Shown here: positions 8,513 to 23,400 of the stretch, piece after piece
Layout: each line of letters opens with the position of its first letter
Numbering within the stretch: the stretch's first letter is position 1
From: Arthrobacter sp. Y81
GTDB taxonomy: Bacteria > Actinomycetota > Actinomycetes > Actinomycetales > Micrococcaceae
Direction of reading: 5' to 3'
NCBI RefSeq assembly: GCF_002929335.1
Contig: NZ_PJIL01000002.1
Span: forward strand, 1 to 64,000
DNA length: 64,000 nt
Made by a program: the position numbers and the translations under genes
The notes under the pieces: model-generated
What the model saw: only the letters and a program-made list of their open reading frames with translations
Databases searched by the model: none
Told to the model about the DNA's origin: nothing

Positions 8513-9053
8513 TTAACGCAGCCCGTTCTCCCGGCCCGGACCATAGCGGTGGCGCACGTGGCGGCGGTCGTGGCGGGCCTGCCAGAACTCAATCTCCAGT
8601 GGCTGGATGGCGTAGAGCTGCCAGTCCGGGTTCCTGCTGCCGTCCGCCGCGGGCCGGGCGTCCCAGTCCGCCGCCGAAGCCTCCGCGGAAAGCTCCACGA
8701 CGCGGCCGGCCACACGGACCTGCCTGCCTTGCAGCGACCAGTTGAAATTCAGCGCAGCCTTCGGGTTCGCTGCGAGTTCCCGCCCCTTGCGTGAGGTGCG
8801 GGACGTCGCGATGTGCCAGCCGTCGTCGTCGATGTCCTTCAGGATCAGCATCCGGGACGACGGTTGCGCCCCGGCCACCCACGGTGGCCAGGCTGCACGC
8901 GTGGGGTTGCGGCTCCCCCGCGGCCAGCGCTTCCGCGAGCCACCGCCGGAACAGTTCGGCCGGGTCCGCTGGGGCCGACGCCGCGTCAAAATCCGGAAGA
9001 TCCTCCGGGAAGTCCGGCAGGGCACGGAGGTACTGGCGGAAGGATTCGCTCAT
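8513..9053 (-). pseudogene. pdxH: Pyridoxamine 5'-phosphate oxidase, frameshifted
   Basis: The N-terminal part (MSESFRQYLRALPDF to ACSLATVGGRG) reads in one frame from 9053. The rest (QPSSRMLILKDIDDDGWHIA, SRKGRELAANP, then the C-terminal FMN-oxidase segments to the stop at 8513) reads in the next frame. Removing one C from the CCCC run at 8869-8872 would restore one continuous protein of about 179 residues that aligns without gaps to the PdxH pattern. The domain would bind FMN and oxidise pyridoxamine phosphate or a related substrate. The break may be real or a homopolymer sequencing error. Confidence 0.85.
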
Positions 9054-9091
9054 GGCGCAATGGTAGCGGGGAGCTTTCGGTCGTTAACGCG

Positions 9092-9195
9092 CAACGCTCT
9101 CTCACTTTTCGCAGGAAAATCGGCAACGCTCTCTCACTTTCTTGAGGAAAGTGAGAGAGCGTTGGCCAAGAAGCTGCAGGAAGTGAGAGAGCGTG
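9092..9195. repeat. REP-like palindromic repeat cluster between argH and pdxH
   Basis: Four copies of a core ACGCTCTCTCACTT: two forward (from 9092 and 9124) and two inverted (ending 9164 and about 9195). The inner pair forms a perfect 18-bp stem (9124-9141 with 9147-9164) with a 5-base loop; the outer pair can form a second, longer hairpin around it. It may act as a terminator or mRNA-stabilising element at the end of the arg operon. Its nested symmetry resembles REP/BIME elements. Confidence 0.85.
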
Positions 9196-9201
9196 CGGCT
9201 G

Positions 9202-11840
<2,639 letters not shown>

Positions 11841-11958
11841 GGAAATGCTCCTTAGTTGTTTGGTGATGCTTGATGTCTGATGAAAGTTGTTGGTGAAGCT
11901 ATCTGCTAAGAGCCTGTCACATCGCTGTGGCGGGCCCAATCCCGCGGCGTTCCGCCGG

Positions 11959-12492
11959 CTATTGGCTGCCGGCTTCCTCGGCGAACTGCAGGAAGCGGGC
12001 GGCCACCTCCGCGCCGCCCATCGGGTCCCGCGTGACCAGCAGCACGGTGTCATCCCCGGCGATGCTCCCCAGGATGGAGGGCATGACCGAATGGTCGATT
12101 GCCAGGGCGAGGAAGTTCGCCGCTCCCGGCGGGGTCCTGAGCACCACGATGTTCGCCGAAGCTTCGGCCGTGACGAGCAGTTCGCCGCACAGCCGGGCAA
12201 GGCGGGCGTCCAGGATCTCCTGCGTGACGCCGGACTTGGCCGCACGCTCCCCGCCCTCCCCCGGAACGGCGTAGACGAGCACGCCGTCCTTGCCGCGGAC
12301 CCGGACTGCGCCGAGCTCCACGAGGTCGCGGGACAGCGTGGCCTGGGTGACCTGGACGCCGTCGTCCGCCAGCAGCGCGGCCAGCTCCGCCTGAGAGCGG
12401 ACCGACTCGCCGGTCAGGATCGCGGTAATCCGCGCCAGCCTGGCCGTTTTGGTGGCCGGACTCGGGCCCTGCGCCGCCGGGGGGACGGACAT
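11959..12492 (-). CDS. argR: Arginine repressor
   Basis: Hexameric arginine-binding repressor of the arg genes. The N-terminal winged helix contains [25 protein letters not shown]; the C-terminal oligomerisation and arginine-binding segment is [15 protein letters not shown]. The 177 residues fit the family with a short N-terminal tail. Its ATG overlaps the argF stop by one base (TAATG), so translation is probably coupled. The gene lies inside the operon it should control, giving autoregulation through the site upstream of argC. Confidence 0.95.
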   Translation of the reverse strand: MSVPPAAQGPSPATKTARLARITAILTGESVRSQAELAALLADDGVQVTQATLSRDLVELGAVRVRGKDGVLVYAVPGEGGERAAKSGVTQEILDARLARLCGELLVTAEASANIVVLRTPPGAANFLALAIDHSVMPSILGSIAGDDTVLLVTRDPMGGAEVAARFLQFAEEAGSQ

Positions 12493-13487
12493 TATCCGCG
12501 TCCCCCGACCGGTGCCAGCCCGTCAACAACGGCCAGACCCGACCGGTGCATGAGCCAGGCCATCAGTGCCTTCTGGGCGTGCAGGCGATTTTCCGCCTCG
12601 TCCCAGACGATCGACTGCGGGCCGTCAATGACTCCCGCGGAGATCTCGTAGCCCCGGTACGCCGGCAGGCAGTGAAGCACGACGGCGTCCGGCGCCGCCA
12701 GCTGCATCGCCGCTTCATCCACGGAGTATTCGCGGAACAGCTGTAGCCGGGCTTCCTTTTCGGCCTCCTGGCCCATGGACACCCAGGTGTCGGTGGCGAC
12801 GACGTCGGCACCCTTGAGCGCCTCCGCGGCGTCCGTGGTGATCAGGACCGAGCCGCCCGTTTCCGCTGCCCGCTCTTCCGCCGCAGCCACGATGTCGGCG
12901 GACGGCAGGTAGCCGTCCGGACCGGCGATGCGCACGTGCATCCCGGCTGTCACGCCGGCCAGCAGGTAGGAGTTCGCCATGTTGTTGGCGGAGTCGCCAA
13001 GGTAGCTCATGGTGAGGCCCGTGAGCTCGCCCTTGTGCTCCTTGACGGCAAGCAGGTCCGCCAGCAGCTGGCAGGGGTGGTAGTCGTCGCATAGGGCGTT
13101 GATGACCGGGACCTTGGAATTTTCGGCCATGGCCACGAGCCCGGCGTGTGCGCCGGTCCGCCAGACGATGGTGGAGACCATGCGCTCCAGGACCTTGGCC
13201 GTGTCCTCCACCGATTCCTTGTGGCCGATCTGCGCCTCCCCCGGGTTGATGATCAGGGCGTTTCCGCCCATGTCCGCCACGCCGGTGGCGAAGGAGACCC
13301 GGGTCCGGGTGGAGGTTTTGTCGAAGATGACGGCGACGGTTTTCCGTCCGCTGCCTTCAGCGGCGAATGGCTGGACGCTGTAGGGCGCGGCCTTCATGCG
13401 CACGGCGAGGTCCAGGACCTCGGCCTGCTCGGCCGGGGTGAGGTCGGTGTCCTTGAGGAAGTGACGGGTGGTTGCGGAGCTGGTCAC
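12492..13487 (-). CDS. argF: Ornithine carbamoyltransferase
   Basis: Forms citrulline from ornithine and carbamoyl phosphate. The carbamoyl phosphate loop STRTR is near residue 60 and the ornithine-side motif HCLPAYRG near 272. The 331-residue length is somewhat above that of shorter homologues but starts and ends normally. It overlaps argD by four bases and argR by one, so the operon is tightly coupled. Confidence 0.95.
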   Translation of the reverse strand: MTSSATTRHFLKDTDLTPAEQAEVLDLAVRMKAAPYSVQPFAAEGSGRKTVAVIFDKTSTRTRVSFATGVADMGGNALIINPGEAQIGHKESVEDTAKVLERMVSTIVWRTGAHAGLVAMAENSKVPVINALCDDYHPCQLLADLLAVKEHKGELTGLTMSYLGDSANNMANSYLLAGVTAGMHVRIAGPDGYLPSADIVAAAEERAAETGGSVLITTDAAEALKGADVVATDTWVSMGQEAEKEARLQLFREYSVDEAAMQLAAPDAVVLHCLPAYRGYEISAGVIDGPQSIVWDEAENRLHAQKALMAWLMHRSGLAVVDGLAPVGGRG

Positions 13488-14752
13488 TGGGCATCCTTTG
13501 CGGTCTGGAGGAGCATGGGCAGTGCCTGGACGAAGCTGTCGGCCTGTTCGGCGGTCAGGATCAGCGGCGGGGCGAGGCGGATGGTGCGCGGACCGGGGCT
13601 GTTGACGATGAAACTGGCCTCCAATCCGGCGGTGACCACGGCGGGCGCGACGTCCGCGTCCAGGTCAAAGCCGATCAGCAGGCCTTCGCCGCGCACTTCC
13701 GTGACGCCGTCCACCTCGGCCAGCTTCGCGCGGAGGCGTTCCCCCACACTGCGGACGTTGTCCAGGACGCGCTGGCTCTCAATCGCGTGCAGCGTGGCCA
13801 GCGCGGCGGCTGTAGCCACCGGGTTCCCGCCGAAAGTGGTGCCGTGCTGGCCGGCCGTCAGGAGTGCGGACGTCTCAGGACCGAAGGTGACCAGCGCCCC
13901 GATGGGGAAGCCGCCGCCCAGGCCCTTGGCGAGGGTCACGGCGTCGGGCACGATCCCGGCATCTTCACTGGCTAGCCATTTGCCGGTGCGGCCGATGCCG
14001 GTCTGGACTTCGTCGAGGATCAGCAGTGCGCCTGCCTTCGTGGTGGCTTCGCGCGCGGCCTGCAGGTAGCCGGCGGGCAGCGGCCGGACACCGGCTTCGC
14101 CCTGGATCGGTTCGAGGAAAACAGCCGCTGTCGTTTCATCGATGGCTTCCACGAGGGCGTCGATGTCCCCGAACGGGATGTGCACCACACCGCCGGGCAG
14201 CGGTTCAAACGGCGCCCGGTACGCTTCCTTGGCGGTAAGCGCCAGGGCACCCATGGTCCTGCCGTGGAAGGCGCCCTCCAGCGCGATGATCTTGGTCCGT
14301 GTTTTCTCGCTTCCATCCGCGCCTGCGCCGGAGTTGCGGCGCGCCAGCTTGAACGCCGCCTCGACGGCTTCGGTTCCGGAGTTCGCGAAGAACACCTTGG
14401 AACCGGCCGGTGCCTTGCTCAGTTCGAGCAGCTTTTCGGCCAGCGCGATCTGCGTGGGGCTGGTGAAGAAGTTGGAGACGTGGCCCAGGGTGGCCAGCTG
14501 GCTGGAAATCACCGACGTCACGAACGGGTGGGCGTGGCCCATGGCGTTCACGGCGATGCCGCCCAGCAGGTCCAGATACTCCTTGCCGTCCGCGTCCCAG
14601 ACCAGGCATCCTGCGCCGCGGACCAGGACACGCTGCGGCGTGCCGAAGACGCCCATGAGTGAGGCGGAGTAACGGGTCAGCCACTCGGCTCCGGTGGTGT
14701 GGCCACGGGTCTCCACCAGTTCGACCACCGGGGACTTTTCAATCTGGCTCAT
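13484..14752 (-). CDS. argD: Acetylornithine aminotransferase
   Basis: PLP-dependent class III aminotransferase converting N-acetylglutamate semialdehyde to N-acetylornithine. Visible features are the cofactor region [32 protein letters not shown] with the PLP-binding Asp, and the lysine region [14 protein letters not shown]. It has 422 residues, with a short N-terminal tail before the catalytic fold. Four-base overlaps join it to argB and argF. Confidence 0.94.
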   Translation of the reverse strand: MSQIEKSPVVELVETRGHTTGAEWLTRYSASLMGVFGTPQRVLVRGAGCLVWDADGKEYLDLLGGIAVNAMGHAHPFVTSVISSQLATLGHVSNFFTSPTQIALAEKLLELSKAPAGSKVFFANSGTEAVEAAFKLARRNSGAGADGSEKTRTKIIALEGAFHGRTMGALALTAKEAYRAPFEPLPGGVVHIPFGDIDALVEAIDETTAAVFLEPIQGEAGVRPLPAGYLQAAREATTKAGALLILDEVQTGIGRTGKWLASEDAGIVPDAVTLAKGLGGGFPIGALVTFGPETSALLTAGQHGTTFGGNPVATAAALATLHAIESQRVLDNVRSVGERLRAKLAEVDGVTEVRGEGLLIGFDLDADVAPAVVTAGLEASFIVNSPGPRTIRLAPPLILTAEQADSFVQALPMLLQTAKDAQ

Positions 14753-15708
14753 GCGTTCGTTTCCTCGTCCGGGACCACCTGCGTGCCAATGCCCGCAGCA
14801 GTGAATGTTTCCAGCAGCATGGAGTGCGGCAGGCGCCCGTCCACAATGTGCGCGCGCTCCACTCCTTCGTCGACCGCCTTCAGGCAGGCGGCCATTTTGG
14901 GGATCATGCCCGACTCAAGCCGCGGCAGCATCTCCCGCAGCTCCGACGCCGTCAGGGACGAGATGAGCGATGACCTGTCCGGCCAGTTCGCGTAAAGGCC
15001 CTCGACGTCGGTGAGAATGACCAGTTTGGAGGCGCCCAGGGCAGAGGCGACGGCGGCTGCCGCGGTGTCCGCGTTGACGTTGAGGACCTGCCCGGTGGTC
15101 TGGAACCGCCGGGTACCTTCCTCACTGCTGCCCTCGTCAATGATTTCCGGGGCAACAGTCGAAATCACCGGGATCCGGCCGGCCGCGAGGATATCAACGA
15201 TGCCTTCCGGGTTGACGCCGACGACCTCGCCGACGAGGCCCAGGTCCACTTCTTCGCCGTCCACGACGGTTCCCGTGCGGACGGCGCGCAGCAGGCCGCC
15301 GTCCTCTCCGGACATGCCGACGGCGTAGGGGCCATGGGAATTGATGAGGCCCACGAGTTCGCGGCCCACCTGGCCGGTCAGCACCATGCGGACCACGTCC
15401 ATGGCTTCGGGGGTGGTGACGCGCAGGCCGCCTTTGAATTCGGACTCTATGCCCAGGCGGCTGAGCATGGCGTTGATCTGCGGACCGCCGCCGTGCACCA
15501 CGACGGGGTGGATTCCCACATGGTGCAGGAACACCACGTCCTCAGCAAATGCACGGCGGAGCTCCTCGTTGACCATGGCGTTGCCGCCGTACTTGATCAC
15601 CATGGTGGAACCGGCGAATCGCTGGATCCACGGAAGGGCCTCAATCAGCGTGCCGGCTTTGTCCTGGGCATCGCTCATGGACGTGGTCTCGCGTGTCTGG
15701 GTGTTCAT
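14749..15708 (-). CDS. argB: Acetylglutamate kinase
   Basis: Phosphorylates N-acetylglutamate. The amino acid kinase fold is shown by [10 protein letters not shown], the glycine loop [10 protein letters not shown], and [18 protein letters not shown]. It has 319 residues; the first 10-15 are variable, and an internal ATG (MSDAQDK) is an alternative start. It follows argJ by 29 bases, the only non-overlapping early junction in the operon. Confidence 0.95.
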   Translation of the reverse strand: MNTQTRETTSMSDAQDKAGTLIEALPWIQRFAGSTMVIKYGGNAMVNEELRRAFAEDVVFLHHVGIHPVVVHGGGPQINAMLSRLGIESEFKGGLRVTTPEAMDVVRMVLTGQVGRELVGLINSHGPYAVGMSGEDGGLLRAVRTGTVVDGEEVDLGLVGEVVGVNPEGIVDILAAGRIPVISTVAPEIIDEGSSEEGTRRFQTTGQVLNVNADTAAAAVASALGASKLVILTDVEGLYANWPDRSSLISSLTASELREMLPRLESGMIPKMAACLKAVDEGVERAHIVDGRLPHSMLLETFTAAGIGTQVVPDEETNA

Positions 15709-15737
15709 GCTGTCTCCCCGGAAGGTGGGTGCGCCAC

Positions 15738-17953
<2,216 letters not shown>

Positions 17954-17954
17954 C

Positions 17955-17983
17955 TATGCATAGAGGCCGATATTTATGCATCA
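17955..17983 (-). promoter_or_regulatory. ARG-box-like operator of the arg operon
   Basis: Two TATGCAT-type half sites flank an AT-rich core. Read towards argC, the segment begins TGATGCATAAATAT and continues to CTATGCATA, resembling actinobacterial ArgR sites of the TGCATAAATAT type. It overlaps a possible -35 (TTGATG) and a possible -10 within TATGCATAGTCT, so bound ArgR would block RNA polymerase. It lies 23-51 bases before the argC ATG. Confidence 0.6.
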
Positions 17984-18099
17984 ACTCCCACCTGCCCTCA
18001 TTATGAGTGTGAGCGTATGCTTGGAGAAGGGTGATCCTGACCGTGCGGTCCGAATGTCGGCTGCAGCGTTGCCCGTAACAGTTACGAGGCCCCGAGTCC

Positions 18100-19188
18100 A
18101 TGACCCCCACAACTACTTCGGAGCGCCCCCAGACGCGCGTCCGGCAGCCCAATGCGGTTGTCCTGAGCTACTCAGAACTCCTCAAGAGCGTCAAGGCAGC
18201 GGGCCTGCTCGAACGACGCGTCGGCTTCTACGTCACGGTGTTCTCCATCCTGGCGCTCCTGATGACCGCCACCTGGTTCGGTTTCGCGCTCATCGGTGAC
18301 AGCTGGTTCCAGCTCCTGATCGCCGCCGCCCTGGGCATCCTGTGCACGCAGCTGAGCTTCCTGGCCCACGAGGCCGGGCACCGCCAGATCTTCGCCTCCC
18401 GCCGTGCCAACGACTGGGCCGCAAGGCTGCTCGCCACGTCCGTGGCCGGAATGAGCTATTCCTGGTGGGAGCAGAAGCACGGCGCGCACCACAACCACCC
18501 GAACGTCATTTCCAAGGACCCCGACATCGCGCCCGGGCCCATCGCTTTCCACACCGAAGCGGTTGTCGCCCGGCAGGGACGGTTCGCCTTCCTCACCCGC
18601 AAGCAGGGCTGGTTCTTCTTCCCGCTCCTGTTCCTGGTGGGCCTCGGCCTGCAGATCGATTCGGTCAAGTTCATCTTCCGCCGCGCCAAGGTCACGCACC
18701 GCTGGGTTGAAATCCCGATCCTCCTGGCACGCCTGAGCCTTCTGCCGGTCCTCACCTTCACTTTCCTGCCGTGGGGCATGGCCCTGGCGTTCATCGGCGT
18801 CCAGCTCGCCGTCTTCGGCTTCTACATGGGCGCTTCCTTCGCCCCGAACCACAAGGGCATGCCGGTCCTGCCCGCGGACAGCCGCGTGGACTTCTTCAGC
18901 CGCCAGGTCCTGACGTCCCGGAACATCTCCGGCGGCCGTTTCATGGACATCCTGCTGGGCGGCCTGAACCGCCAGGCCGAGCACCACCTGTTCCCGGACA
19001 TGGCCCGCCCGCAGCTGGACAAGGCCGCCAAGATCGTCCGCGAGTACTGCGCCAAGCACCAGGTTCCCTACACGGAGACCACCCTGCTGCAGTCCTACGG
19101 CATCATTGTCCGTTACCTCAATGACGTGGGCCTCTCCGCGGGCCGCCACTTCGAATGCCCCATGGCTACCGTCACCCGCCGCTACTAG
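18100..19188 (+). CDS. Membrane fatty acid desaturase
   Basis: A di-iron acyl-lipid desaturase of 362 residues. The three histidine boxes are HEAGH (near residue 90), HGAHHNH (near 127) and QAEHH (near 290). Hydrophobic segments between them (FYVTVFSILALLMTATWFGF, LLARLSLLPVLTF) fit an integral membrane enzyme. Such enzymes introduce double bases' worth of unsaturation (double bonds) into membrane acyl chains; the position cannot be inferred here. It is monocistronic, with its own terminator, and divergent from argC. Confidence 0.88.
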   Translation: MTPTTTSERPQTRVRQPNAVVLSYSELLKSVKAAGLLERRVGFYVTVFSILALLMTATWFGFALIGDSWFQLLIAAALGILCTQLSFLAHEAGHRQIFASRRANDWAARLLATSVAGMSYSWWEQKHGAHHNHPNVISKDPDIAPGPIAFHTEAVVARQGRFAFLTRKQGWFFFPLLFLVGLGLQIDSVKFIFRRAKVTHRWVEIPILLARLSLLPVLTFTFLPWGMALAFIGVQLAVFGFYMGASFAPNHKGMPVLPADSRVDFFSRQVLTSRNISGGRFMDILLGGLNRQAEHHLFPDMARPQLDKAAKIVREYCAKHQVPYTETTLLQSYGIIVRYLNDVGLSAGRHFECPMATVTRRY

Positions 19189-19230
19189 GCACACGCCGCT
19201 TAGGCGCACACCCGCATTCCACGTTTGACC

Positions 19231-19263
19231 CGAAGTGACGGCCGGTTACCGGCCGTCACTTCG
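19231..19263 (+). terminator. Hairpin terminator after the desaturase gene
   Basis: A perfect 15-bp stem (19231-19245 with 19249-19263) with a TTA loop, about 40 bases after the desaturase stop. The 3' tail (TCGTTGG) is only weakly T-rich, which is common in GC-rich actinobacteria. Confidence 0.65.
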
Positions 19264-19335
19264 TCGTTGGCAGCGGTGTCCCTAGGATGGATCCAGTATC
19301 CGGGCCTGGAAATCCCAGCCCAGGGAAGGAGACAC

Positions 19336-20301
19336 ATGATGCATGCAATCGTCGCCCGCCAGGCGGGCGGTCCGGATGTTCTGGAGCTGGCAGAGGTGGC
19401 TCGGCCGGTGCCCGGTCCCGGCCAGCTCCTGGTCAAAGTCGCCGCCACCGGGGTGAACTTCATTGATACCTACAAGCGCAGCGGCACGTACAAAGTGTCC
19501 TATCCGTTCACTCCGGGGTCCGAGGCAGCCGGCACGGTGGAGGAGCTGGGCGAGGGCGTTACTGTGTTCTCGGTCGGAGACCGGGTGGCCACTGCTGAAG
19601 GCACCAACTGCTATGCCGGCTACATCCTCATCAACGAGGACAAGGCACTGCCTGTCCCCCGCGGCGTAGACGACTTCACCGCGGCCGCCCTTCCGCTCCA
19701 GGGCATCACCGCGCACTACCTGATCAATTCCTCTTTCCGCGTCGAGCCGGGCCACACAATACTGCTGCACGCCGGAGCCGGCGGCGTCGGGCTGCTCATG
19801 ATCCAGCTGCTCAAGGCGAAGGGCGCCCGCGTTATCACCACCGTCTCCACCGACGACAAGGGGAAGCTGGCCCGCGAAGCCGGCGCCGACCATGTGCTGC
19901 GCTACGAAGGCTTCGCCGCCCGGGTCCGGGAACTTACCGACGGAACCGGCGCGGACGCGGTGTACGACGGCGTCGGGAGGGACACGTTCGACGGTTCCCT
20001 CGCTGCCCTGCGTGTCCGCGGCACGCTTGTTCTCTTCGGAGCCGCATCCGGACCGGTTCCGCCGTTCGATCCGCAGCGGCTTAACGCCGGCGGCTCCCTG
20101 TACCTGACCCGGCCGACCATAAACCACTTCCTGCGCAACGCCCAGGAACGCCGCTGGCGCTCCGATGAGATCTTCGCGGAGGCCGCGAACGGCAGCCTCA
20201 AGGTCCGGATCGGCGGCCGCTACGACCTGGCGAAGGCAGGTCAGGCCCACGACGACCTGGAACAGCGCCGCACCACCGGCAAGGTCATCCTGGTTCCCTG
20301 A
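19336..20301 (+). CDS. NADPH:quinone oxidoreductase, zeta-crystallin type
   Basis: A zinc-independent medium-chain dehydrogenase/reductase of 321 residues. GVNFIDTYKRSG and FTPGSEAAGTVEELGEGV mark the catalytic half, and LLHAGAGGVGLLMIQLLKAKG is the nucleotide-binding Rossmann motif. ATG 19336 follows GGGAAGGAG by eight bases; a second ATG at 19339 is equally spaced. It probably reduces quinones by one or two electrons with NADPH. It stands alone between the desaturase and synthetase genes. Confidence 0.88.
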   Translation: MMHAIVARQAGGPDVLELAEVARPVPGPGQLLVKVAATGVNFIDTYKRSGTYKVSYPFTPGSEAAGTVEELGEGVTVFSVGDRVATAEGTNCYAGYILINEDKALPVPRGVDDFTAAALPLQGITAHYLINSSFRVEPGHTILLHAGAGGVGLLMIQLLKAKGARVITTVSTDDKGKLAREAGADHVLRYEGFAARVRELTDGTGADAVYDGVGRDTFDGSLAALRVRGTLVLFGAASGPVPPFDPQRLNAGGSLYLTRPTINHFLRNAQERRWRSDEIFAEAANGSLKVRIGGRYDLAKAGQAHDDLEQRRTTGKVILVP

Positions 20302-20415
20302 CCCGATACAGGAGGGCCGGTAAAAGGCGACCCCGGTAAACGCGGCGCAAACACCCTGCGAACCCCCGGCGAACTGCGACACCTTCTGTTCATCTTGTGC
20401 GGAAAGAATCACCCC

Positions 20416-23400
20416 GTGACTGAACAACCGCAAGCTCCCGGCTCCGCGCCGGAGACCGGCACCGATGCGCGTCCGGCCGTCCGGAGCCTGTACCGGCCGC
20501 AACTGCCGGGCGCCGCCGCCGCGCCGCCCGAGCGGACGCTGATCGAGATCCTCCAGGAGACGGCCAGGAAGTATCCGGAGGCCTCGGCCCTGGACGACGG
20601 ACACCGGCGGCTGAGCTATGCACAGCTGATGGTCGAGGTCCGGGCAACGGCGCGTGAGCTGCACCAGGCGGGCCTCGGAGCCGGCGACAAGATCGGCGTC
20701 CGGATCCCGTCCGGCACCAACAAGCTGTACGTCTCCATCCTGGCGGTCCTGCTGATCGGGGCCGCGTACGTCCCGGTGGATGCTGATGACCCCGACGAAC
20801 GTGCCAAGCTCGTGTTCGGTGAAGCCCGTGTGGCCGCCATCCTCAGGGCCAACGGCGAGATCGTCACAGGGGGCAAGCGCCCGCAGCCGTTCCCGGATCC
20901 CCGGATGCCGAAGCCCGACGACGACTCCTGGGTGATCTTTACCTCCGGCTCCACCGGCACGCCAAAGGGAGTCGCCGTGCAGCACCGGTCCTCGGCCGCA
21001 TTCGTCGATGCCGAAGCCCGGATCTTCCTGCGGGACGAACCCATTGGCCCCCAGGACCGCGTCCTGGCCGGACTGTCCGTGGCGTTCGACGCTTCCTGCG
21101 AAGAGATGTGGCTGGCCTGGCGCTACGGTGCATGCCTCGTCCCCGCTCCGCGGTCGCTGGTCCGCACCGGAATGGACCTAGGTCCGTGGCTGATCAGCCA
21201 CGGGATAACAGTGGTGTCCACGGTGCCCACCCTCGCCGCACTGTGGCCGGCCGAAGCGCTGGAAAACGTGCGCCTGTTGATTTTCGGCGGCGAGGCCTGT
21301 CCGCCGGAGCTCGCGGAGCGGCTCGCCGTGGACGGCCGGGAAGTGTGGAACACCTACGGACCGACCGAAGCAACCGTAGTGGCGTGCGCGGCACCGCTGG
21401 GCCTGCCCGGTCCCGTCCGGATCGGCCTGCCGCTGGACGGCTGGGACCTTGCCGTGGTTGATGCGGGCGGTGTTCCGGTGGCGGAGGGCGGAGTGGGCGA
21501 GCTCATCATCGGCGGCGTGGGGCTGGCCCGGTACCTCGACCCCGCCAAGGATGCCGAAAAGTACGCGCCAATGCTATCCCTTGGCTGGGCCCGGGCCTAC
21601 CGGTCCGGAGACCTGGTCCGCTACGAAGCGGAGGGCCTGGTCTTTATGGGGCGCGCCGACGAGCAGGTGAAGCTCGGTGGCCGGCGGATTGAACTCGGCG
21701 AGATCGACGCGGCGCTGCAGGCACTGCCGGGTGTTGCCGGCGCGGCGGCGGCAGTGCGCACGACGGCGGCCGGAAACCAGATCCTGGTGGGCTACCTTGC
21801 CCCTGCGGGCACCGCGGACATCGACCTCGCCGCCGCCCGTGGCCTGCTGGGGGCCAGCCTTCCGGCAGCGCTCATCCCACTTCTGACGGTGGTTGAATCT
21901 CTGCCCACGAAGACAAGCGGAAAAGTTGACCGCCACTCCCTGCCCTGGCCGTTGGCCGGAGCAGGGGCCGCCGACGCGGACAATGCCCCGCTGAACCTGC
22001 CGGACGACGCCAGCTGGATCGTGGAGCAGTGGGGCCGCGTCCTGGGGACACCGGCGTCCAACCTGGATGCGGACTTCTTCGCCCACGGCGGCGGATCCCT
22101 CGCAGCAGCGCAGCTGGTCTCGGCGCTGCGGGTCCGTTACCCCACCATCACCGTGGCCGACATCTACGCCACCCCCAGGGTGGGCGCACTGATCGACGCC
22201 GCCCGGCAATCCCTGCCTGAAGGAGTGGCGGGTCCGGCGCCCGAGCGGGAAGTCCGCCCCACGGCATTGAAGTCGCAGATTTTCCAGACGCTGATGGGCG
22301 TTCCCCTGCACATCCTGGTGGGGATGCGCTGGCTCACCTACGTCATGGCAGCCAACAACCTGCTGGCAGCCTTTGCCGGCTTCTCGGCGGCTCCTGTCAT
22401 CTCGTGGTGGTGGGTGGCTGCCTCCTGGCTGGTGTTCGTGAGCCCGGCCGGCCGGATGGGCATTTCTGTCCTGGCTGCCAGGACCCTGCTCCGGAAGGTG
22501 GTCCCCGGGACCTACCCCCGGTCCGGCAAGGTGCACCTGCGGCTGTGGCTGGCGGAGCAGATCCAGGATCTGTCCGGCGCCATCAGCCTCGCAAGCGCTC
22601 CCTGGGTTCCCTATTATGCGAAGGCCCTTGGCGCGAAGATCGGCAACGACGTCCAGCTGCATTCCCTTCCGCCGGTCACCGGAATGCTGTCGCTGGGGCG
22701 CGGCTGCAACATCGAACCCGAAGTGGATCTGTCCGGGTGGTGGATCGACGGCGATTCCGTCCACATCGGCCGGGTGCATGTCGGGGCGGGCGCAGCAGTG
22801 GGGGCGCGCAGCACGCTCATGCCGGGCGCAAGCATCGGCGCCGGCGGCCAGGTGGAGCCGGGTTCCGCCGTGCTCGGCAAGGTCAAGGCCGGGCAACTCG
22901 TGGCCGGTTCCCCCGCCGAGCGGATCGGCAAGGCCAAACACTCATGGCCGGAGACACCGCCCGCCCATCCGCTGATCGGCAGGCTCTGGTTCGGTGCATT
23001 TGCCGCAGCCTCCGCCGTTCTGGCCACTATCCCCTACATGTCCGCTTTCGCAGGGGCGTTCGTGGTGTTCCTGTTCATCCGCGGCAGCGAATCCCTCTCG
23101 GCTGCGGTGCCCCAGGTCCTGGCCTCACTGCCGCTGGCGGCGCTGGTGTGGTTCATCACCAATCTCCTGCTGATCCTCGCCACGACCCGCCTGCTGGGCG
23201 TGGGTCTCACGGAAGGCTACTTCCGGGTGCGGAGCCGGATCGGCTGGCAGGTCTGGGCTACGGAACGGGTGCTGGACCTGGCCCGCGATGTCCTGTTCCC
23301 CATTTACGCCAGCCTCTTCACCCCGGTCTGGCTGCGGTTGCTCGGAGCCAAGGTGGGCAAGAACGTGGAGGCGTCCACTGTCCTGCTGCTCCCCAAGATG

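Noticed and set aside
11841..11958. A second ARG box or promoter before argG
   Set aside because: No half-site or -10/-35 pair that I could defend.
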